From positions 1-12,820 of the forward strand of contig JANPDA010000417.1 in assembly GCA_031431235.1 (NCBI GenBank): 12,820 nt of DNA. The letters run 5' to 3'. Below are positions 6,645-12,820 of this stretch, piece by piece; position 1 is the first letter of the stretch, and each line of letters begins with the position of its first letter. A program made the translations under genes and the position numbers. The notes under the pieces are model-generated. The model worked only from the letters and a program-made list of their open reading frames with translations. It made no database searches and had not been told where the DNA came from. This stretch comes from JANNSW01 sp031431235. GTDB lineage: Bacteria > Pseudomonadota > Alphaproteobacteria > Rhizobiales > Hyphomicrobiaceae.

Positions 6645-8216
6645 ATGCAGGCTGCAACGGGCAGGCCAGTCCTGCAGCTCGAGCCGGGCAAGCTCGACCT
6701 CGCGGCATTGCGACGGTTCGATCGTGAGCACCCGTTCGTCGAGGTCGGGCCTGCAGCGCGCCAGCAGATACGGCGCGGCCGCGACATCGTCGAGGATCGC
6801 ATCGCCAAGGGCATCCGGACCTATGGTGTCAATACCGGCTTCGGCAGCCTGTCGGACCGGTCTATCGCCGCTGCCGACCTGACCGAGCTGCAGCGCCGCC
6901 TGATCATCTCCAATGCCGCCGGCACCGGAGCGCTGATGAGCGATGAGACGGTGCGGCGGATGATGCTGTTGAAGCTGAATGCGCTGGCAACCGGGCAATC
7001 GGGCGTGCGCCCGGAGCTGCTCGATGCGCTGCTGGCGCTGCTGAACGCCGGCATCGTCCCGTGCGTGCCGGCGAAGGGATCGGTCGGGGCCTCCGGCGAT
7101 CTCGCCCCGCTCGCCCATATGGGTGCCACGCTGATCGGCGTGGGCGACGCGCGTCTCGGTGGCGAGATCATGCCTGCCACGGCGGCGCTCGCCCGTTCCG
7201 GTCTAGTGCCATTCGTGCTCGAGGCCAAGGAAGGCCTCGCCATCGTCAATGGCACGCAGGCCTCGACGGCCCTCGCCGTATCGGGCCTGCTCGCGGCGGA
7301 GGAGGTCATGTCCGCCGCTGTCGTCGCCGGCGCATTGAGCCTGGAAGCGGCCCTCGGCAACGAGATGGCGTTCGATGATCGCCTGCATGTGGCCCGCGGA
7401 CAGCCCGGCCAGCGCACGGTCGCCGCAGCCTATCGCGAGCTGCTCGAGGGCAGCGGCCTGCGCCCTGTTGCACGCAGGGAGGGCCGGTTGCAGGATCCCT
7501 ACTGCCTGCGCTGTCAGCCCCAGGTCATGGGAGCGTGCCTCGACCAGATCCACCATGTTGCCGCCATCGTCAGCAGCGAGCTCAACGCCTGGACTGACAA
7601 TCCGATGATCGACCTGGAGTCGGGCGACATCCTCTACGGCGGCAACTTCCACGCCGAGCCGATCGCCTTTGCGGCGGACAATCTCGCGCTTGCCATCGCC
7701 GAGATCGGCGCAATGTCGGAGCGGCGCATTGCCATGCTCACCGACGCCCATCACTCCAAGCTGCCGGCCTTCCTCGTCAAGGAGACTGGCCTCGATTCCG
7801 GTTTCATGGTCGCTCAGGTCACCGCCGCGGCGCTCGCCAGCGAGAACAAGAGTCTCGCCCATCCGGCCAGCGTCGACTCGATCCCGACCACCGCCAATCA
7901 CGAGGACTTCGTCAGCATGGCAACTTTCGCCGCGCGACGCCTTTCCGAGATGGCGGACAACGCTGCGGCGATCGTCGCGATCGAGCTGCTTGCCGCCGCC
8001 CAAGGCATGGAGTTCCGCCGGCCGGTCCGCTCGAGCGATACCCTGGAGCGCGTCCTCGCTGCCATCCGCGCGGAGGTTCCAGCCTATGACGAGGACCGGT
8101 TCTTCGCGCCCGACATCGCCGCCATCAAGGCCATGGTCGGCGATGGCGCTTTCCTCGACCTCGTGCCCGAGAACCTGCGCGTCAGCGCGCCAAACCGCCA
8201 AGGAGCTTCCCCATGA
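6645..8216 (+). CDS. Histidine/aromatic ammonia-lyase family enzyme (MIO-dependent) with altered substrate pocket
   Basis: A 523-residue member of the HAL/PAL/TAL family. These enzymes eliminate ammonia from an alpha-amino acid using an MIO electrophile formed from Ala-Ser-Gly, here residues 149-151 in GSVGASGDLAPLAHM. Catalytic features are kept: Tyr60 in YGVNTGFG, the Asn of IVNGTQ, the Gln, Tyr and Arg of QDPYCLRCQPQV, GNFHAEP and NKSLAHPASVDSIP. These match P. putida HutH Tyr53, Asn195, Gln277, Tyr280, Arg283 and Phe329. The position of the imidazole-binding His83 is Asn90 (ISNAAGTG instead of SHAAGVG), and the HAL run NQEDH reads NHEDF (Glu420 kept). The substrate is thus probably not plain histidine. 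Relatives such as ergothionase use modified histidines. The ATG at 6645 has GGAGG about 13 bases upstream. The gene overlaps the next by 4 bases (ATGA). No hutU, hutI or hutG is nearby. Confidence 0.9.
   Translation: MQAATGRPVLQLEPGKLDLAALRRFDREHPFVEVGPAARQQIRRGRDIVEDRIAKGIRTYGVNTGFGSLSDRSIAAADLTELQRRLIISNAAGTGALMSDETVRRMMLLKLNALATGQSGVRPELLDALLALLNAGIVPCVPAKGSVGASGDLAPLAHMGATLIGVGDARLGGEIMPATAALARSGLVPFVLEAKEGLAIVNGTQASTALAVSGLLAAEEVMSAAVVAGALSLEAALGNEMAFDDRLHVARGQPGQRTVAAAYRELLEGSGLRPVARREGRLQDPYCLRCQPQVMGACLDQIHHVAAIVSSELNAWTDNPMIDLESGDILYGGNFHAEPIAFAADNLALAIAEIGAMSERRIAMLTDAHHSKLPAFLVKETGLDSGFMVAQVTAAALASENKSLAHPASVDSIPTTANHEDFVSMATFAARRLSEMADNAAAIVAIELLAAAQGMEFRRPVRSSDTLERVLAAIRAEVPAYDEDRFFAPDIAAIKAMVGDGAFLDLVPENLRVSAPNRQGASP
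8200..8205 (+). promoter_or_regulatory. Shine-Dalgarno site of the deacetylase-fold gene
   Basis: AAGGAG lies 7 bases before the ATG at 8213, inside the end of the lyase gene. Together with the ATGA start/stop overlap it indicates translational coupling of the two enzymes. Confidence 0.75.
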
Positions 8217-9139
8217 TCCGCAATCCCGTCCCCTGGCCGAACGGCGCCAGGGTTGCCTGCGCCATCACCTTCGACATGGATGCCGACAGCCTCGTGCACC
8301 TCGAGCATCCCAAAGACTCGATCACACGGGTCTCGGCGATCTCGATGCTGCACTACGGCCCAAAGGTTGCCGTGCCGCGCATTCTGGAAGCCTATCGCCG
8401 CTATGGCCTGAAGCAGACCTTCTTCGTGCCGGCCTGGTGCATCGAGCAGTATCCCGAGGCGGTCGGGGCTATGGTCGAGGATGGCCACGAGGTCGGCTTC
8501 CATGGCTACATCCACGAGGCTCCCAATCAGCTCAGCCGGGACGAGGAGCACTACTGGATGCGCCGCTCGATCGAGGTGATCGAGAAGCACACCGGCAAGC
8601 GGCCGCGCGGCAATCGCTCGCCGCTCTACAACTACTCCAAGCACACCACCGACCTGCTGATCGAGGAAGGGTTCCTCTACGACTCCTCGCTGATGGGCGA
8701 CGACGTGCCCTACATCCTGAAAACAGCGAAGGGCGAGGTGGTCGAGTTGCCGGCAAGCTGGGCGACCGACGACTGGCCGCCCTATGTCCATTCGATCGAC
8801 CTCAACTTCCAGATGCAGATCATGGCGCCCGATCGGGCGATGGAGATCTTCCTTGCCGAGTTCGAGGCGATGCGCACGATGGGTGGCGGGCTCTGGATCG
8901 GCGTCTGGCATCCCTTCGTCTCGGGTCGGCCGTCGCGCTGGCTGAAGGTCGAGAAGATGATCGAGTACATGCTCGGCACCGGCGAGGTCTGGTTCGCGAC
9001 GCTGGAGGAGATCGCACAGCATGTGCAATCCTGCCGAGAGCAGGGTCTGTGGCAGCCACGTGTCGACAAGCTTCCCTACTATGAGCGTCAGGGCCAGGTC
9101 ACGCCCTTGCCGCCGCCATCCGTCATGCGGCACCGGTAG
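8213..9139 (+). CDS. PuuE-like polysaccharide deacetylase-family hydrolase (cyclic amide/allantoinase-like)
   Basis: A 308-residue cytoplasmic NodB-fold hydrolase (carbohydrate esterase 4 superfamily) without signal peptide. Motifs in order are FDMDAD with Asp21 and Asp23, FHGYIHE with His97 and His101, the RSP motif Arg135-Pro137, and WHP at 232-234. This arrangement, with the N-terminal LPWPNGARVA-like segment, resembles PuuE allantoinases and the HpPgdA-type subgroup rather than extracellular chitin or peptidoglycan deacetylases. Family members hydrolyse N-acyl or cyclic amide bonds, and PuuE opens the hydantoin ring of allantoin to allantoate. The Asp/His/His set could bind a metal, although PuuE itself is reported to be metal-independent. 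Sitting between an ammonia-lyase and an AllA-like gene, it is likely to open a hydantoin- or imidazolone-type ring. The precise substrate is inference. It starts on an ATGA overlap and ends 9 bases before the next gene. Confidence 0.86.
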   Translation: MIRNPVPWPNGARVACAITFDMDADSLVHLEHPKDSITRVSAISMLHYGPKVAVPRILEAYRRYGLKQTFFVPAWCIEQYPEAVGAMVEDGHEVGFHGYIHEAPNQLSRDEEHYWMRRSIEVIEKHTGKRPRGNRSPLYNYSKHTTDLLIEEGFLYDSSLMGDDVPYILKTAKGEVVELPASWATDDWPPYVHSIDLNFQMQIMAPDRAMEIFLAEFEAMRTMGGGLWIGVWHPFVSGRPSRWLKVEKMIEYMLGTGEVWFATLEEIAQHVQSCREQGLWQPRVDKLPYYERQGQVTPLPPPSVMRHR

Positions 9140-9148
9140 GATCGGCCG

Positions 9149-9661
9149 ATGGCAAGAATCGAGATCAGGGTCGAGCCGCTGACGCGGCAAGGGTTTGCTC
9201 CCTTCGGCGACGTCATTGAGAAAGCGGGGGCCCAATCGTTTGTCACGAACCAGGGCACCGCGATCCGCTACCATGACCTTGCCCGGGTCGAGCTGGCGGC
9301 CGAGCGGGGACGCAGCCTGGTCAGCCTGTTCGAGGTGGTAGAGCCGGTGCAGCTACCGATCCGGCTGCGCCTGATGGAGCGCCATCCGATCTCGAGCCAG
9401 GCTTTCATTCCGTTGTCGAGCACACCTTTTGTCGTGGTGGTAGCTTCCGGGCGGGAGCAGCCAGCTGCCCGCAGCCTGCGGGCATTCCGCACGAATGGCC
9501 GCCAGGGCATCAACTTCGCGACGGCGATCTGGCATCATCCACTCATTGCCCTCGCCGTCGGCGACTTTCTCGTGATCGACCGGACCGGGCCGGGACCCGG
9601 CTTCGATCAGGACTACGAGGAGGTGCTGCTCGGCGATGAGGAGGTCTTCGTCGTGAGCTGA
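9149..9661 (+). CDS. Ureidoglycolate lyase (AllA) family protein
   Basis: A 170-residue protein of the AllA/ureidoglycolate lyase family, with a cupin-like beta-barrel. The length matches the family (about 160-175). Family motifs are the N-terminal LTRQGFAPFGDVIE, then MERHPISSQAFIPLS, then FRTNGRQGINFATAIWHHPL with His129-His130, and LVIDRTGPGPGFDQDYEE. AllA splits (S)-ureidoglycolate to glyoxylate and urea, the last step of allantoin breakdown. Allantoicase and allantoate amidohydrolase, which would supply ureidoglycolate, are absent from the window. It may act elsewhere in that route, or on a related ureido or carbinolamine intermediate made by the two enzymes encoded just upstream. It is the last gene of the operon. 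The 43 bases after it, up to a convergent lipoprotein gene, show no clear terminator hairpin with a T-run. Confidence 0.88.
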   Translation: MARIEIRVEPLTRQGFAPFGDVIEKAGAQSFVTNQGTAIRYHDLARVELAAERGRSLVSLFEVVEPVQLPIRLRLMERHPISSQAFIPLSSTPFVVVVASGREQPAARSLRAFRTNGRQGINFATAIWHHPLIALAVGDFLVIDRTGPGPGFDQDYEEVLLGDEEVFVVS

Positions 9662-9704
9662 TGGCCAGCGCGAGCCCGATCAGGCGCGCCAATCGTGCGC
9701 GGTC

Positions 9705-10070
9705 CTACTCGCGTTTCAGCGTGAACGACTGCGCGTTCCCCGTGTCGGTGTCCTCCCAGACAAGGGTGTCCTTGTCCACGACCTTGACCTTCCAGACCTT
9801 CTTCAAGTCCTTGCCGCACTGCTGGGTGATCTGGGAAGCGGCATAGGCAATCGTGCACTCGGTCACGCCGCCCATGACCAGCTTGCCGGTCTTGTCGAGC
9901 TTATAGACCGTGCCTTCGTTGCCCGCGGCCAGACCCTTGCCATCGACGAGCTTCCACGACCCCACGAAGGGGGCAATTTCGCCGACAGCCTGCTGCTTGT
10001 CGCCGCCGCTATCGCAAGCGGCAAGGAACACCGGTAGGGCGGCGAGCAGCGAATACAGACCCTTACGCAT
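9705..10070 (-). CDS. Small hypothetical lipoprotein
   Basis: A 121-residue protein with a type II signal peptide: Met-Arg-Lys, a hydrophobic stretch, and the lipobox LAAC with the acylated cysteine at residue 19. The mature part is about 100 residues. It begins with a Ser/Gly/Asp linker, then PFVGSWKLVDG, and has an alternating beta-like pattern ending VWEDTDTGNAQSFTLKRE. This suggests a small beta-barrel or lipocalin-like domain. Two further cysteines (in TECTIAY and TQQCGK) could form a disulphide. Asp at position +2 of the mature protein is an inner-membrane retention signal in E. coli, but the rule may not hold here. I do not recognise the family. The ATG at 10070 is chosen because GAGGAGG lies 7 bases upstream. 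The TTG two codons earlier would leave no room for it. It lies 60 bases after the enoyl-CoA hydratase gene on the same strand and may share its message. Confidence 0.8.
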   Translation of the reverse strand: MRKGLYSLLAALPVFLAACDSGGDKQQAVGEIAPFVGSWKLVDGKGLAAGNEGTVYKLDKTGKLVMGGVTECTIAYAASQITQQCGKDLKKVWKVKVVDKDTLVWEDTDTGNAQSFTLKRE

Positions 10071-10077
10071 CGACAAT

Positions 10078-10084
10078 CCTCCTC
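10078..10084 (-). promoter_or_regulatory. Shine-Dalgarno site of the lipoprotein gene
   Basis: GAGGAGG on the minus strand lies 7 bases before the ATG at 10070. It decides against the TTG start at 10076, from which it would be only one base away. Confidence 0.8.
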
Positions 10085-10130
10085 AGCTTTCGACAGCAGG
10101 CTTCCAGCGGTACCACGATCAGGCGTTGTC

Positions 10131-10964
10131 CTACTCGCCCTTGAACCTCGGCTCGCGCTTCTCGAAGAAGGCGCTGGTGCCTTCGAGGTTGTCCTTGGTC
10201 ATGGCGGTCTGCACGAGGCATTCGGTCTCGAAGCTGAGCGCGCCTTCGAGCGAGGACGACAGCGCGGCGTCGATCATCGCCTTGTGCAGTTGTACGGCAA
10301 CGGGAGCGCGGCTGGCAATGCGCTCGGCGAGCTTGCCGGCGACGTCGCGCTCCTTGCCGGGCTCGGCGAGCCGGTTGACGAGGCCGATGCGGTGCGCCTC
10401 GACCGCGTCGATGAATTCCCCCGTATAGGCGAGCTCGCGGGCTTTGGCGAGGCCGATCTTCCTCGGCATGAAGAAAGTGCCGCCATTGGTGATGGTGACG
10501 CCGATGTTGACCTCGGGGAAGCCGAAGCGTGCGTCCTTGGCGGCCACCACCAGATCGCAGGCAAAGACCAGCTCGCAACCGGCGCCGACCGCATAGCCGT
10601 GCACGCAGGCGATCACCGGGAAGCGCGCGGCCCTGACGAGCTTGGTCGAGCTCTGCAGGGATTTCTGCCACTCGCGCAATTGCGCCGGCGTCAGGCGCCC
10701 CGCCACCATGTCCTCGTTGTGCTCCTTGATCTCGGCGACGTCGTGGCCCGCGAGGAAGGCGCGGCCCTCGCCAGCCAGCACCAGGCAGCGGACATCGCGG
10801 TCGCGATCGAGCGCGTGCAGGTGGCCGTCGAGCTCCTCCCAGCTGTCGATCGTCATGGCGTTCAGCCGGTCGGGGCGGTTGAAGAGGAGCCACGCCACAT
10901 GGCCGCTCTTCCTGATGATGAAGCGCTCCGACTTGGCGCCTGATTTTGCTTTGCCCGCGGCCAT
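10131..10964 (-). CDS. Enoyl-CoA hydratase/isomerase family protein (crotonase)
   Basis: A 277-residue crotonase-fold protein. The CoA/oxyanion-hole segment reads GRAFLAGHDVAEI (residues 68-79, His where most hydratases have Ala). The second part is HGYAVGAGCELVFACDLVVA, followed by ARFGFPEVNIGV. Both catalytic glutamates of classical enoyl-CoA hydratase are present (Glu131 and Glu151), so hydration of a 2-enoyl-CoA is plausible. Dehydratase, isomerase or hydrolase members also exist. The ATG at 10964 is chosen because GGGGAGG lies 8 bases upstream and the protein then has the usual length. Starts at 11027 or 11084 would add a poorly conserved basic extension. The substrate is unknown, and no acyl-CoA ligase, dehydrogenase or thiolase lies beside it. 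Repeated TGAATGA elements upstream may be operator sites. It lies downstream of the formate-dehydrogenase-like subunit with a 275-base gap, so it probably has its own promoter. Confidence 0.9.
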   Translation of the reverse strand: MAAGKAKSGAKSERFIIRKSGHVAWLLFNRPDRLNAMTIDSWEELDGHLHALDRDRDVRCLVLAGEGRAFLAGHDVAEIKEHNEDMVAGRLTPAQLREWQKSLQSSTKLVRAARFPVIACVHGYAVGAGCELVFACDLVVAAKDARFGFPEVNIGVTITNGGTFFMPRKIGLAKARELAYTGEFIDAVEAHRIGLVNRLAEPGKERDVAGKLAERIASRAPVAVQLHKAMIDAALSSSLEGALSFETECLVQTAMTKDNLEGTSAFFEKREPRFKGE

Positions 10965-10972
10965 GGCCAATG

Positions 10973-10979
10973 CCTCCCC
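10973..10979 (-). promoter_or_regulatory. Shine-Dalgarno site of the crotonase gene
   Basis: GGGGAGG on the minus strand lies 8 bases before the ATG at 10964 and supports that start over the longer in-frame alternatives. Confidence 0.75.
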
Positions 10980-11094
10980 TTGTGCGTGGTTCGGCCTGGA
11001 CGATAGCAGGTCAGCGGCGGCCATGGCCTGCCGGAACGGAATTGCAGCCTGCCGGTGAGCGCGCTTGCGTTCTGACGCATCCATTTAGTACCCT

Positions 11095-11196
11095 GAATGA
11101 ATGGCCAGCCCACTAGCCAATTCTTTGTTTGTGTTCTCTCTTTCCATTCATTGATCCAGCTTCGCCGGAATCGAATGAATGGGAGGGAACACTAGC
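11095..11196. repeat. Triple GAATGAATGG element with CACTAGC in the crotonase upstream region
   Basis: GAATGAATGG occurs at 11095-11104 and 11173-11182. Each copy is followed after 6 or 7 bases by CACTAGC (11111-11117 and 11190-11196), forming a composite direct repeat 78 bases apart. An inverted copy, CCATTCATT, lies between them at 11144-11152 and can pair with 11174-11182 across a 21-base loop. The 275-base stretch 10965-11239 holds no convincing gene, and this set is its main structure. TGAATGA is the half-site of the B. subtilis FadR-type TetR operator, which fits a gene for acyl-CoA metabolism, though no complete TGAATGA-N4-TCATTCA site is seen. Regulation by a TetR protein is inference. 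Confidence 0.5.
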
Positions 11197-11239
11197 GGGC
11201 AGCTCCCGGCATGCGCGAAACTGCGCGAGCGTGTGGGCG

Positions 11240-12820
11240 TCAGGCCGGCTTGGCGCTGAAGAAGCGGATGACCGAGCGGATCGGGTTGGGCGCGGCCTGG
11301 CCGAGCCCGCAGATCGAAGCGTCCGCCATGGTCTGGCACAGCTCCTCGAGTAGCCCCTCGTCCCACACCGGCGCCTGCATCAGCTTCACCGCCTTCTCGC
11401 AGCCGGCCCGGCAGGGCGTGCACTGGCCACAGCTCTCGTCCTCGAAGAAGCGCAAAAGGTTGAGCGCGGCCTTGCGCACATCGTCCTGGTCGGAGAGCAC
11501 GACCACCGCATGGCTGCCGACGAAACAGCCCAGCTCGGCGAGCTTGCCGCCGAAATCGAGCGGCACGTCACACTCCGATGCCGGCAGAATCCCACCCGAG
11601 GCACCGCCCGGCAGGTAGGCCGCAAACGCGTGACCGCTCGCCATGCCACCGCAGCGCTCGATCAGATCGCGAACGGTCGAGCCCGCCGGTGCCACCACCA
11701 CGCCGGGTGATTTCACGTGCCCGGAAACCGAGTACGACCTGAGGCCCTTGGAGCCGTTCTTGCCCTCGGCGGCGAACCAGTCCGCGCCCTTCTCCACGAT
11801 GTCGCGCAACCAGAACAGTGTCTCCACATTGTGGTTGAGGGTCGGGCGTCCGAACAGGCCGACCTCGGCGATGTAGGGTGGGCGGTGACGGGGCAGGCCG
11901 CGCTTGCCCTCGATACTCTCGATCATCGCGGATTCCTCGCCGCAGATGTAGGCACCCGCACCGCGTCGCACCTCGATGCCGCGCGCCTTCGTCAGGCCCG
12001 CCGAATCCAGCTTGGCGATCTCGCGCGCGAGGATCTCGAGCACGGCGGGATACTCGTCGCGCATGTAGATGTAGATGCGCTCCGCCTCGACCGCCCAGCC
12101 AGCGATCAGCGCACCCTCCAGGAACCGGTGGGGGTCGAGCTCCAGCCAATAGCGGTCCTTGAACGTGCCGGGCTCGCCCTCGTCGCCGTTGACGGTCATC
12201 AGGCGCGGCGCCTGATAGCCGCGCACGAATTGCCATTTGCGCCCCGCCGGGAAGCCGGCGCCGCCGAGCCCCCTGAGGCCGGCGTCGGACAAGGTCGTGA
12301 TCAGATCCTCGACCTTGCGCTCGCCCGCGAGGCAGGCTTCGAGCAGGGCGTAGCCACCGTCCTTGCGATAGGCCTCGAACGAGAGATAGTCGGGCAGGTG
12401 CGCGTGCCGCTCGCCGCTGGCGACCACTTTGGCGACCGCTTGGGGTGTGGCATGCTCCACGTGCAGGTGTCCGACCTCGCAGACTGGGGCAGCGTCGCAG
12501 CGGCCCATGCACGGCGCCCGCATCACCCGGACGGATTTCGGATCGCTACTGGCCCGCAGGGCCGCGAGCAGCTGTTGCGCACCCATCATCTCGCAGGTGA
12601 GCGAATCGCAGACGCGGATGGTGGTGGCGGGCGGCGGCGTCTCGTCCTCCTTCACCACGTCGAAATGGGCATAGAACGTGGCGACCTCGAACACCTCGGC
12701 CTGGGGTATGTTCATCTCCTCGGCGAGCGCGCGCAGATGCGCGGCCGAGAGATGGCCATATTGGTCCTGGATCAGATGCAGGAACTCGATCAGCAGGTCG
12801 CGCCGGCGCGGCCGCTCCCC
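11240..12820 (-). CDS. NuoE-NuoF fusion, NAD-dependent formate dehydrogenase beta subunit-like, N-terminus missing
   Basis: The frame is open to the window edge, so the start lies beyond 12820; 526 residues are visible. The N-terminal part is NuoE-like: a helical segment (LHLIQDQYGHLS, EVFEVATFYAHF), then a thioredoxin-like [2Fe-2S] domain with CDSLTC (12593-12610) and CMGRC (12497-12511) as the four ligands. The NuoF part follows: the FMN/NADH loop GLGGAGFPAGRKW, NGDEGEPGTFKDR, GAGAYICGEESAM, a soluble-ligand-binding-like segment, and the [4Fe-4S] ligands in SCGQCTPCRAGC, with the fourth cysteine in SICGLG. It passes electrons between NAD(H) and a catalytic subunit through FMN. The fused form matches the beta subunit of Methylorubrum-type formate dehydrogenase. 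NAD-reducing hydrogenase HoxF has the same architecture and is the main alternative. Complex I usually has NuoE and NuoF separate. No alpha subunit lies downstream, so a partner should be upstream or elsewhere. Confidence 0.88.
   Translation of the reverse strand, partial: GERPRRRDLLIEFLHLIQDQYGHLSAAHLRALAEEMNIPQAEVFEVATFYAHFDVVKEDETPPPATTIRVCDSLTCEMMGAQQLLAALRASSDPKSVRVMRAPCMGRCDAAPVCEVGHLHVEHATPQAVAKVVASGERHAHLPDYLSFEAYRKDGGYALLEACLAGERKVEDLITTLSDAGLRGLGGAGFPAGRKWQFVRGYQAPRLMTVNGDEGEPGTFKDRYWLELDPHRFLEGALIAGWAVEAERIYIYMRDEYPAVLEILAREIAKLDSAGLTKARGIEVRRGAGAYICGEESAMIESIEGKRGLPRHRPPYIAEVGLFGRPTLNHNVETLFWLRDIVEKGADWFAAEGKNGSKGLRSYSVSGHVKSPGVVVAPAGSTVRDLIERCGGMASGHAFAAYLPGGASGGILPASECDVPLDFGGKLAELGCFVGSHAVVVLSDQDDVRKAALNLLRFFEDESCGQCTPCRAGCEKAVKLMQAPVWDEGLLEELCQTMADASICGLGQAAPNPIRSVIRFFSAKPA

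Noticed and set aside
6645..8216. Simple annotation as HutH of a histidine utilisation operon
   Set aside because: The key His is Asn90, and no hutU, hutI, hutG or hutC gene is nearby.
9662..9704. Possible bidirectional terminator between the AllA-like and lipoprotein genes
   Set aside because: Only short GCGC pairings are seen, with no T-run on either strand.
10965..11084. N-terminal extension of the crotonase to the start at 11084
   Set aside because: A good Shine-Dalgarno site serves the ATG at 10964, and the extra 40 residues are basic, Ala-rich and outside the crotonase fold.

Overview
The window is G+C-rich and densely coded. It looks like a chromosomal stretch of an alphaproteobacterium, probably Hyphomicrobiales (Bosea/Methylobacterium/Bradyrhizobium-like). 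That placement is inferred from the G/C-ending codons, the type of transporter operon, and a fused NuoE-NuoF diaphorase subunit like that of Methylorubrum-type formate dehydrogenase. It has not been verified by a database search. I saw no rRNA, tRNA, CRISPR array, insertion sequence or phage gene.

Layout. (1) 1-863 is the 3' part of a quinone-oxidoreductase-like NADPH dehydrogenase. Its stop codon overlaps the stop of a convergent LysR regulator (860-1819, minus). (2) 1820-2051 is the divergent control region. It holds a perfect dyad of LysR-box form (TTCGC-ATA-GCGAA, T-N11-A) lying over the -35 of a plausible lysR promoter, and a second palindrome (CGCGAC-AA-GTCGCG) just ahead of the operon. 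(3) 2052-9661 is one tightly packed plus-strand operon. It encodes a BMP/PnrA-type periplasmic binding protein, a two-domain ABC ATPase, two permeases, a histidine/aromatic ammonia-lyase family (MIO) enzyme, a PuuE-like polysaccharide-deacetylase-fold hydrolase, and an AllA-family ureidoglycolate-lyase-like protein. Apart from a 73-base gap with a strong hairpin after the binding-protein gene, its genes overlap or nearly touch. (4) 9705-11239 carries, on the minus strand, a small lipoprotein and an enoyl-CoA hydratase/isomerase, preceded by an intergenic region with repeated GAATGAATGG elements. (5) 11240-12820 (minus) is a NuoE-NuoF fusion subunit, cut by the window edge.

How the genes may work together. 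The central operon reads as a self-contained uptake and catabolism unit: a LysR sensor, a nucleoside/N-heterocycle-type importer, then three enzymes from families that do ammonia elimination, cyclic-amide ring opening and ureido-group elimination. No known textbook pathway uses exactly these three together. Histidine utilisation would need HutU, HutI and HutG, and allantoin utilisation needs no MIO lyase. The lyase keeps the MIO triad and the carboxylate-binding residues, but has Asn90 where histidine ammonia-lyase has the imidazole-contacting His (His83 in P. putida). Its substrate is therefore probably not plain L-histidine. This cluster is the best candidate in the window for an undescribed degradation pathway, possibly of a modified histidine, hydantoin or ureide-type compound. 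The substrate is inference.
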